This document shows positions 1-5,235 of a stretch of 5,771 nt of DNA, piece by piece; the first letter of the stretch is position 1; each line of letters opens with the position of its first letter. The stretch comes from Acidobacteriaceae bacterium (GTDB taxonomy: Bacteria > Acidobacteriota > Terriglobia > Terriglobales > Acidobacteriaceae). A program made the position numbers and the translations under genes. The notes under the pieces are model-generated. The model was not told where the DNA came from. It ran no database searches and saw only the letters and a list, made by a program, of their open reading frames with translations. Location of the stretch: the NCBI GenBank assembly GCA_003132825.1, contig PKYX01000211.1, positions 179 through 5,949 of the forward strand. Reading direction: 5' to 3'.

Positions 1-67
1 AGTTATCCCCGGTTTACAATAACAAGGCGATTCACTCGTAGCCGTTCACCTCGAAGCGTTTCGTTTT

Positions 68-1180
68 ATGCCATCTCTCAAGACCATTGCGGTTGCCATG
101 TCGGGAGGGGTCGACTCCTCTGCCGTAGCGGCCATGCTGCGCGCGGAGGGGCATGAAGTAGTTGGCTTGACTCTGCAGCTCTGGAATCAGCGTCGCCTGG
201 CTGGGCACGAGGGTATGCCGGAAGCGGTGCAGGGACGATGTTGCTCGCTCGACGATGTGTACGACGCCAGACGAGTGGCGGAAACCATCGGAATCCCGTA
301 CTACGTGGTGAACCAGGAAGAGCGTTTTGAGCGTGACGTGGTGCGGCCTTTCGTGGAGCAGTATCTTTCAGGGCGCACCCCGATTCCTTGCAGCTTATGC
401 AACAATCACTTGAAGTTTGATCAGTTACTGATTGTCGCTCGGCAAATTGGAGCGGATGCGCTGGCGACCGGGCACTATGCCCGCGTGGAATTTGATGAGC
501 CGCGAGGACGCTGGTTGCTCAAGCGGCCGGCCGATCGATCGAAGGATCAGACCTATTTCTTGTTCGGCCTGACCCAGGAGCAGTTGAGCCGCACCTTATT
601 TCCTTTGGGAGAAATGACCAAACCCGAGGTACGCGAACTGGCCCGCCGCCATGGGCTGGCCCTAGCGGAAAAGCCGGACTCGCAGGAAATCTGTTTTGTT
701 CCCGGCGGCGACTATAAGAAGTTCCTGGAGGCTTACCTGGCGGAGCGCGGCGATTCGCTGCCCGAGACGGCCGGAGAATTGGTCTCGACGGACGGGAAAG
801 TGATGGGTGAGCACTCCGGCGTGCACAACTTTACCGTAGGGCAGCGCAAGGGCCTGGGAGTGGCTACCGGTTCGCCACTGTACGTGCTCGAGATCAAGGG
901 AGATACTGGGCAGGTCATTGTCGGTGACCAGGAAAATCTCTATTCGCGCAGTCTGCGGGTGCAGCGAACGAATTTAATCGCCGCGGAGGATCTGCCGGAG
1001 CCGATGCGAGTCATGGTGAAGATTCGCCACCGCCATGAGGCAGCAGCGGCGAACGTCGAGCGTTCGGGGGAGGACGAAATCCTGGTCCGCTTCGATCAGC
1101 CGCAACGCGCCATCACGCCGGGTCAGGCAGCGGTGTTTTACGACGGGGATGTCGTAGTGGGCGGCGGCTGGATCGCCTGA
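68..1180 (+). CDS. mnmA: tRNA-specific 2-thiouridylase MnmA
   Basis: MnmA adenylates and then thiolates C2 of the wobble uridine U34 in tRNA-Lys, -Glu and -Gln, using persulfide sulfur relayed from a cysteine desulfurase; it is cytoplasmic. The 370 residues match the usual length (E. coli about 368). Visible are the ATP-pyrophosphatase P-loop SGGVDSS (12-18), the LCN motif whose Cys111 corresponds to the catalytic nucleophile, TGHYAR (134-139), SKDQTYFL (158-165), and SQEICF, whose Cys209 corresponds to the persulfide-carrying cysteine. GQRKGLG (258-264) and the C-terminal PGQAAVFYDGD beta-barrel segment are also present. Both catalytic cysteines are intact, so it should be active. The ATG at 68 is the first start after an in-frame stop at 20-22 and places the P-loop at the normal distance from the N-terminus. 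The ribosome binding site is poor (GAAG at 53-56, 11 nt away). The next gene follows after 48 bp on the same strand with no evident terminator, so read-through is possible. Confidence 0.97.
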   Translation: MPSLKTIAVAMSGGVDSSAVAAMLRAEGHEVVGLTLQLWNQRRLAGHEGMPEAVQGRCCSLDDVYDARRVAETIGIPYYVVNQEERFERDVVRPFVEQYLSGRTPIPCSLCNNHLKFDQLLIVARQIGADALATGHYARVEFDEPRGRWLLKRPADRSKDQTYFLFGLTQEQLSRTLFPLGEMTKPEVRELARRHGLALAEKPDSQEICFVPGGDYKKFLEAYLAERGDSLPETAGELVSTDGKVMGEHSGVHNFTVGQRKGLGVATGSPLYVLEIKGDTGQVIVGDQENLYSRSLRVQRTNLIAAEDLPEPMRVMVKIRHRHEAAAANVERSGEDEILVRFDQPQRAITPGQAAVFYDGDVVVGGGWIA

Positions 1181-1228
1181 AGGTCGGGGCCTCATTGCAG
1201 TACCTGGTCATCCGCAGGCAGAGCGCCC

Positions 1229-2080
1229 ATGAACAGAAGATTTAATTTCTTTCTTGCGGCAGCCATCTTGCTAGCAGCAGGGCTGGCTCCGACCGAAGCC
1301 CAAGTCAGCGGCGAGGGGTCGGATAACACTTCACTGCCGGGTAATCCGTCGGATGTCCGAGTCCGCTCGCGGGGAGAACCGCGCCAGCCCGCGCAACCGG
1401 AAAATCAGCCGCCCGTCCTGAGCCCCTTGGCCAGGGGGATCACGATTCGCGCGAGCCTGGAGAAATCGGTCGATGCGCGCAAAAATCATGCGGGCGACGA
1501 AGTCCTGGCCAGGACGATGGAGAATGTGAACTCCAAGCAACAAAAAATCGTGATTCCGAAAGGCTCGAAGCTCGTCGGCTATGTCACCGAAGTGCGGGCC
1601 AAAGCGAAGGACGAATCACAGTCGGTCTTGGGAATCAGGTTTGACCGCGCCGTGCTGAAGGATGGGCACGAGATTCCGCTACAGGTCTCGATTCAGGCGC
1701 TGGCTGCGGCCGACGCCAATGTCGAGGATCGGGGTAGCAGCCATTTGATGGCAGACGCGAACGAAAATGGAGCGCCTCCCGTACCGGTCGAAGGAGCGCC
1801 GAGCCAATTCAACGGAAGGGACGAGATATCCGGCGCGGACACGAACTCAACCGCGAAGCCGGTGGATGCTTCCGGGAATATTCGGCAGGCAACGAACCTC
1901 GACCCGGTCGGGGCTTCCTCGGGCGAGCTTATCTCGAGCAGTCACGGCGTCTTCGGGATCAGGGGATTGGCGTTGAGCTCGGTCCCGAACTCTGCTCCGG
2001 AATCGCTGATCGTTTCGCTGAGCCGCAATGTGCACTTAGATAGCGGAACCCGGATGATTTTGCGGGTGCTCGGAGAGTAG
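1229..2080 (+). CDS. Secreted protein of unknown function, VirB10-like core (paralogue 1)
   Basis: This is a 283-residue protein I cannot name. Residues 1-24 look like a Sec signal peptide: NRR, then a hydrophobic stretch FFLAAAILLAAGLA, with likely cleavage after TEA at 24. A Pro/Gln/Asn-rich stretch follows to about 68. A conserved core runs from about 70 to 158 and contains ITIRASLEKSVDARK, GDEVLART, IPKGSKLVGYVTEV (109-122) and AVLKDGHEIPL. A low-complexity, mostly polar linker spans about 160-232. The end, SSSHGVFGIRGLALS (236-250) then NVHLDSGTRMILRV (267-280), is conserved again in the gene at 2651-3505. The alternation of strand-like motifs and the PKGS and C-terminal GT motifs recall the periplasmic VirB10/TrbI beta-barrel, but no lipid or inner-membrane anchor other than the signal peptide is visible. 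The ATG is chosen because it places the signal peptide at the N-terminus; its ribosome binding site is weak (AGG at 1216-1218). Likely periplasmic or outer-envelope. Confidence 0.85.
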   Translation: MNRRFNFFLAAAILLAAGLAPTEAQVSGEGSDNTSLPGNPSDVRVRSRGEPRQPAQPENQPPVLSPLARGITIRASLEKSVDARKNHAGDEVLARTMENVNSKQQKIVIPKGSKLVGYVTEVRAKAKDESQSVLGIRFDRAVLKDGHEIPLQVSIQALAAADANVEDRGSSHLMADANENGAPPVPVEGAPSQFNGRDEISGADTNSTAKPVDASGNIRQATNLDPVGASSGELISSSHGVFGIRGLALSSVPNSAPESLIVSLSRNVHLDSGTRMILRVLGE

Positions 2081-2431
2081 CTTCTGAACCGGCGAAAGCC
2101 AGCAAGAAAATAGGGAGCGCCCAGCGCCGCCTCCGGTTCTCCGCCCTAGGGTTGCCATTCCGGGAACCGGTCCGGAGCCCATGCCATCGCTGGAGTGAAT
2201 TCCTTACCGCGTGGTGAGAGTGCCCCGATCCAACCACTCCGGGATTTGCGCCCCGGCACTGCCAATATCCATCTGGAACTGAACTCCCAGGTCGTCGCCC
2301 CACCCCGGCGTCGCTTGCGCGGGAAACGCCTTGTCGAATTCTGTACGAATTGTTCGCGGTCACTTTGCGGAGCTGTCGTATTGCACAATCGTGACGAAAA
2401 CGAACCGGCTTCGAGGAGCGTTTCTTTGAGT

Positions 2432-2455
2432 CATGTTCATGAATTCATGCTCATG
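2432..2455. repeat. CATG-based palindrome, possible operator
   Basis: A perfect 12-bp palindrome, CATGAATTCATG (2438-2449), is flanked on each side by a further CATG (2432-2435 and 2452-2455) at an identical 2-bp distance. The symmetry therefore covers 24 bp, with only the four spacer bases unpaired. It lies 195 bp upstream of the start codon at 2651. Four evenly placed half-sites of this kind are what a dimeric or tetrameric DNA-binding protein would recognise, but no regulator or promoter can be assigned from the sequence. Confidence 0.45.
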
Positions 2456-2633
2456 CCCGCCCTCTCTGCGCCAGGTCGAATCGAGGCAGGCGGTATTACT
2501 TGCGTAACCCGCCCAACCATCAGATATCCCCTTGCCCCAACGCCACAGTGGAAAAGCGTCCTTTGGTATCTAGCCGAGAGCGATTCCGAATGCCAAGCTG
2601 GATCGGAATTAGGTTGTGGCGCGACCCTCAAAA

Positions 2634-2639
2634 AAGGAG
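2634..2639 (+). promoter_or_regulatory. Ribosome binding site AAGGAG fixing the start at 2651
   Basis: AAGGAG sits 11 nt before the ATG at 2651 within an A-rich run. It decides between this start and the in-frame ATG at 2195, and the signal peptide that begins at 2651 agrees with it. Confidence 0.75.
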
Positions 2640-2650
2640 AAACAAACCTC

Positions 2651-3505
2651 ATGAACAAGGTCTTTATTGCGATGTGCACGCCCGCCCTATTGGCTGCGAT
2701 CTCATTGGGACAGAGCTCGGTCCACGGGCAGGCGAGCGATTCGGCTTCCACCGGCGCAGCGGCATCCGCCAATGCATCCGGCGCGCCCGAGCCGTCACAG
2801 ACCCCAGGCGCCGGCGTCCAGGGCGGGGCGAGCGGAACCAGCCAGCCGTCTACGGTCGCCGCGGGCAGCGCCATTCACGCGACGCTCGCAAAACCGGTCG
2901 ATGCACGCCACTCGAAGCCGGGGGATGAGGTGATGGCGAAGACGACCGAAAATGTGAGATCGGACGGGCAAGTCGTGCTGCCCAAAGGATCGAAGATCGT
3001 GGGGCATGTAACCGAGGTCAAGGCCTTCTCCAAGACAGAATCGGAGTCGGAGGTGGGAATCGTCTTTGACTATGCGGTGCTGAAGGATGGACGCGAAGTG
3101 CCGCTAGCGGCGTCGATTCAGGCAATCGCCAGTCCCGAAGCTTCTAGCCCCGCCGACCAGAACGACAATTCGATGATCGCCGCGGGGAGCACCGGGGCCA
3201 GGGCCTCGGGCGGAAACGCAGCTGGTGGCGCCCTTGCCGGGTCGGGCCGCGCGGTCGGAACGACCGGCGGAACCCTGATGAATACCAGCAGCGCGGTGGG
3301 CTCTCTCAGGCCGGGGACGCTCGAAGGAGCTTCTTCGGCCTCCGGGGCCCTCTCCTCGAGCAGCCACGGAGCGATCGGTCTCAAAGGAATTTCCTTGGAT
3401 TCCGCCGCCAACAGTTCGGCGCGCGGGTCGGTGATTCGCTCGCAAAGTCAGAACGTTCATTTGGACGCAGGAACCCAGATGATTCTCGAGGTCGGCGAAA
3501 AGTAA
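2651..3505 (+). CDS. Secreted protein of unknown function, VirB10-like core (paralogue 2)
   Basis: This 284-residue protein is clearly related to the product of 1229-2080. The signal peptide is MNKVFIAMCTPALLAAISLG with likely cleavage near VHG-Q (26/27). Cys9 lies inside the hydrophobic stretch and is not a lipobox. An Ala/Ser/Gly/Pro-rich segment follows to about 70. The conserved core is at about 72-160: AIHATLAKPVDARH, GDEVMAKTTENV, LPKGSKIVGHVTEVKA (110-125), VGIVFDYAVLKDGREVPL. A Gly/Ala/Ser-rich linker spans about 162-234. The C-terminal part is SSSSHGAIGLKGISLDS then NVHLDAGTQMILEV (268-281). The linker shares almost nothing with the linker of paralogue 1, while core and tail align with few gaps. 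It has its own ribosome binding site and a strong terminator at 3534-3562, so it is probably a separate transcript. The function is unknown; an envelope role is inferred from the signal peptide. Confidence 0.9.
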   Translation: MNKVFIAMCTPALLAAISLGQSSVHGQASDSASTGAAASANASGAPEPSQTPGAGVQGGASGTSQPSTVAAGSAIHATLAKPVDARHSKPGDEVMAKTTENVRSDGQVVLPKGSKIVGHVTEVKAFSKTESESEVGIVFDYAVLKDGREVPLAASIQAIASPEASSPADQNDNSMIAAGSTGARASGGNAAGGALAGSGRAVGTTGGTLMNTSSAVGSLRPGTLEGASSASGALSSSSHGAIGLKGISLDSAANSSARGSVIRSQSQNVHLDAGTQMILEVGEK

Positions 3506-3533
3506 GGCCGGAGGTCGAGTCAGGCCGCAACAG

Positions 3534-3562
3534 AAAAGGCAGCACCGGAAGCGCTGCCTTTT
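3534..3562. terminator. Bidirectional intrinsic terminator
   Basis: A perfect 10-bp inverted repeat, AAAAGGCAGC (3534-3543) and GCTGCCTTTT (3553-3562), encloses a 9-nt loop. GC-rich stem bases are followed by a T run on either strand. It lies 28 bp past the stop of the + strand gene ending at 3505 and 18 bp past the stop of the - strand gene ending at 3581, so it can end both converging transcripts. Confidence 0.88.
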
Positions 3563-3580
3563 CGTTCCCATCCCAGGCCG

Positions 3581-4081
3581 CTAGATGAACATTTCGTCCT
3601 GCGGGACGGCGGCTCCGTCGCGTCGGCGTCGCCGCGCGCCTACCAGATATTCGAGCCCCGCGGTCAAGCCCTGGATCATTCCTGCGACATGGCGGATCGG
3701 GGAGATCACGCTGCTGTGCACCATCTCCGTGGTCTGTTCCACCCGGTCAAGCGTTCGGCTCAGCATGTCATCGGCTCGAATCACTTGCAGGCGGGCGCGG
3801 TCGACGACATCGCTCACCGTGGCATCGAGCCGTCCCAGTTGCGTGCGAACCATGGCGGTCGATTCGCTGACGTCGGCGATCAGGCTCTCGACCTTGGGGC
3901 GCAACTCGACCAGCATGGAATATGCGATCTCCGCAGTCGGCAGAACCTTCGTGCGCACTTCCTCCGCCAGTGCTTCAAACTTAGCGCTGGTCTTGCGCAT
4001 GGTCAGGTACATCGCCAGCAGAACACACGCCTGGAGAACCACGGCCGCCGAAGTGACTGCGATGAAAATTGTCAGTTCCAT
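3581..4081 (-). CDS. DUF948-like membrane-anchored helical protein (YtxG-like)
   Basis: The protein has 166 residues. An N-terminal hydrophobic helix (about 4-28, TIFIAVTSAAVVLQACVLLA) would anchor it in the cytoplasmic membrane. The rest is a long, charged, largely helical segment (about 30-145) with heptad-like spacing, as in DUF948 / methyl-accepting-like helical hairpins: KFEALAEEVRTKVLPTAE, LRPKVESLIADVSEST, DVVDRARLQVIRADDMLSRTL. A basic RRRRR patch (150-154) and an acidic-hydrophobic end QDEMFI close the protein. The ATG at 4081 is preceded by AAGGG a few bases upstream. The gene lies 51 bp downstream of the ytxH-like gene on the same strand and is probably co-transcribed, with the terminator at 3534-3562 after it. 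DUF948 proteins are paired with YtxH in Bacillus (ytxG/ytxH, a general-stress operon). The molecular role is unknown; assignment to DUF948 is by appearance only. Confidence 0.87.
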   Translation of the reverse strand: MELTIFIAVTSAAVVLQACVLLAMYLTMRKTSAKFEALAEEVRTKVLPTAEIAYSMLVELRPKVESLIADVSESTAMVRTQLGRLDATVSDVVDRARLQVIRADDMLSRTLDRVEQTTEMVHSSVISPIRHVAGMIQGLTAGLEYLVGARRRRRDGAAVPQDEMFI

Positions 4082-4132
4082 AACCCTTACCCTGCGGTAG
4101 CAGATTGGAGCCGGGGAATAACGCGAAGAGCG

Positions 4133-4447
4133 CTACAGATTCTGAGCCGGACCACCCTCTTTGATCGTGGCCTCGTGGTAGGCTTGCCGCCCGGCCTCGT
4201 ACGCAGAGCGGAATTGCTCCTTCTGCTGGCTCAATACGTCGCGGCCGCGGTCTGCCCATTCTGCAGCCTGTTCGCGAGCCTCGCGCGCCCGATTGCGCAC
4301 GTAATCGCGGCCCTCTTCCGCCCGAGAGCGCAACGCCTCACGGGTTTCGCTGCCTGAGCGCGGAGCGTACAGAATACCGGCCGCGGCGCCGATTCCGAGC
4401 CCGGCAAGAAACCACAACAAGCCATTGCTGCTATCTCTTTCCGACAT
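4133..4447 (-). CDS. YtxH domain-containing protein
   Basis: The protein has 104 residues. It has the hallmark YtxH N-terminus: a short polar lead MSERDSSNG, then a glycine-zipper hydrophobic helix LLWFLAGLGIGAAAGILYAP (10-29), followed directly by RSGSETR (30-36). The remainder (about 37-92) is a charged, Ala/Arg/Glu-rich amphipathic helix. It is a small membrane-associated protein. YtxH-family genes are linked to general stress in Bacillus, but the biochemical role is not known. The start at 4447 is firm because GGAGG lies 7 nt upstream (4455-4459 on the + strand). The frame stays open further upstream to 4870, but that extension is antisense to the Cys-rich gene and not protein-like. It is the first gene of an operon with the DUF948-like gene, 51 bp downstream. 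Confidence 0.93.
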   Translation of the reverse strand: MSERDSSNGLLWFLAGLGIGAAAGILYAPRSGSETREALRSRAEEGRDYVRNRAREAREQAAEWADRGRDVLSQQKEQFRSAYEAGRQAYHEATIKEGGPAQNL

Positions 4448-4482
4448 AGAACTACCTCCAGCGATCAATGCCGCCACTACGG

Positions 4483-4511
4483 ATGGTAGCACTCGGTTTG
4501 GGGAAACACAA
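4483..4511 (-). promoter_or_regulatory. Candidate sigma-70-type promoter of the ytxH operon
   Basis: Read on the - strand, TTGTGT (4506-4511) and TACCAT (4483-4488) are separated by exactly 17 bp. The matches to consensus are 3 of 6 and 4 of 6. Transcription would start near 4475, giving a leader of about 28 nt that contains the GGAGG ribosome binding site. The position is right, the match moderate. Confidence 0.35.
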
Positions 4512-4513
4512 TT

Positions 4514-4528
4514 CCGGGGCGACCCCGG
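4514..4528. repeat. Perfect GC hairpin in the divergent intergenic region
   Basis: CCGGGG (4514-4519) and CCCCGG (4523-4528) form a 6-bp stem around CGA. It lies 3 bp beyond the candidate -35 box of the ytxH promoter, in the space between two divergent genes. No T run follows on the + strand. It could be a binding site or simply chance in GC-rich DNA. Confidence 0.35.
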
Positions 4529-4705
4529 TGCGGTCGATGCTGCAGGGCCACGATGCGAGGCAACGATCGAAGGCCTTGATGCGGCACCAAGGTGTTGGGT
4601 CAAGATGCGCGGCAAGGTTGCGGCCGATTCTTCGCCGGGGGGAAGGGAGTGGACTTGTGGGGAACGCCGGCACGGAGGACAATGTCCCGAGGGGCAGACT
4701 ACGAC

Positions 4706-5125
4706 ATGAAGTATCGGCAGCATGGATACCAGGACCGCGAAGACAAACCGCGGCAAAAGCCGGCCGAAGGACCGGCGAAGAAGAAAGACGATACCTTTGG
4801 GCCGCGGCCGGTGCAGATGCCTGGGCGGCATACGGTTTGCCGCTGCGCTCAATGTGGCACCGTGCTGCAATCGGTCAGCGAGCCCATCGGCAAATGTCCG
4901 AAGTGCGGCTTCGATCTACATTCCTGCAAGCAGTGTTCTTACTTTGATCCCTCTAGCCGGTTCGAGTGCACGCAGCCGATTCCGGAGCGCATTGCGCGCA
5001 AAGACGCGCGCAATGCATGTGAGTTCTATTCGATGAGCGTCCGCGTCGAAAAGGAAACCTCGACTCCAGCCATGGCGCGGCCGAGCGACGCGCGGCAAGC
5101 GTTTGAGAATCTGTTCAAGAAATGA
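4706..5125 (+). CDS. Small Cys-rich putative zinc-binding protein
   Basis: This is a 139-residue soluble protein with no signal peptide or membrane helix. The first 40 residues are charged and probably disordered (MKYRQHGYQDREDKP, KKKDD). Then come two Cys clusters. Cluster 1 is C47-x2-C50 with C64-x2-C67 (RCAQCG ... KCPKCG), a zinc-ribbon arrangement. Cluster 2 is C74-x2-C77 with C88 and C105 (SCKQCSYFDPSSRFEC ... NACEFY). The C-terminus ends DARQAFENLFKK. The sequence LHSCKQCSYFDPSSRFECTQPIPERIARKDARN resembles a conserved small protein I associate with Acidobacteriota, of unknown function. Two starts are possible: ATG 4706, chosen because related proteins begin MKYRQ/MKYRD, with GAGGGG 11 nt upstream; or ATG 4682 (147 aa), with GGAGG at 4674-4678 only 3 nt away. 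The gene is divergent from the ytxH operon and convergent with the hydrolase gene. DNA, RNA or protein binding cannot be decided from sequence. Confidence 0.83.
   Translation: MKYRQHGYQDREDKPRQKPAEGPAKKKDDTFGPRPVQMPGRHTVCRCAQCGTVLQSVSEPIGKCPKCGFDLHSCKQCSYFDPSSRFECTQPIPERIARKDARNACEFYSMSVRVEKETSTPAMARPSDARQAFENLFKK
4989..5016. repeat. 11-bp perfect inverted repeat inside the Cys-rich gene
   Basis: GCATTGCGCGC (4989-4999) and GCGCGCAATGC (5006-5016) are exact reverse complements around the 6-nt loop AAAGAC. The repeat covers codons for the conserved RIARKDARNA segment between C88 and C105. No T run follows, so it is not a standard terminator. It may be an mRNA hairpin, a protein-binding site or a by-product of Ala/Arg codon choice. 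Confidence 0.5.
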
Positions 5126-5235
5126 ATCGGCTGCTCCGGGCGACATTGCGCTTGAGCCGAAGACCGCCGCGAAGCGCTCGTGGTCATGCTCGAGACCGCT
5201 GCAAGGGGTAACTCGACTCGCGGACTGAGATCCTG

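Larger units (their letters stand above)
2081..2650. other. 570-bp intergenic region without a convincing gene
   Basis: The stretch separates the two secreted paralogues. The open frame of the downstream gene stays open back to an ATG at 2195, but its translation is Arg/Pro/Cys-rich, has no signal peptide at its start and shows no recognisable motif, while a strong ribosome binding site and signal peptide sit at 2651. Open frames on the - strand (for example 2146-2388) are equally Arg/Trp-rich and unconvincing. The region contains a CATG palindrome at 2432-2455 and a short TCCGG/CCGGA inverted repeat near 2159-2176. I found no good -35/-10 pair, although a promoter for the gene at 2651 is expected here. 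It could hold a long leader, an unrecognised RNA or a decayed gene. Confidence 0.6.

Noticed and set aside
15..20. TACAAT as a -10 box for mnmA
   Set aside because: It is a good hexamer and well placed, but its -35 box would fall outside the window, so it cannot be supported.
1959..2388. Open frames on the - strand between and over the paralogues
   Set aside because: Arg/Trp/Ser-rich, no domain, overlap the end of a real gene and no ribosome binding site; they are shadows of GC-rich DNA.
2502..2530. TTGCGT-17-GATATC as a promoter for the gene at 2651
   Set aside because: The spacing fits but the -10 matches only 3 of 6 consensus bases and lacks the first T and last T.
2195..2650. N-terminal extension of the second secreted protein
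   Set aside because: The translation is Arg/Pro/Cys-rich without motifs, and it would bury a proper signal peptide and a strong ribosome binding site at 2651.
3585..4357. + strand open frames across the DUF948-like and YtxH genes
   Set aside because: Low-quality translations opposite two well-supported genes with ribosome binding sites and membrane helices.
4448..4870. Upstream extension of the YtxH frame on the - strand
   Set aside because: It is antisense to the Cys-rich gene, not protein-like, and the GGAGG at 4455-4459 fixes the start at 4447.
5127..5185. Possible terminators between the Cys-rich gene and the hydrolase
   Set aside because: TCGGCT/AGCCGA (5127-5132, 5155-5160) and GACCGC/GTGGTC (5162-5167, 5180-5185) can pair, but the stems are short, the loops long and no T run follows on either strand.
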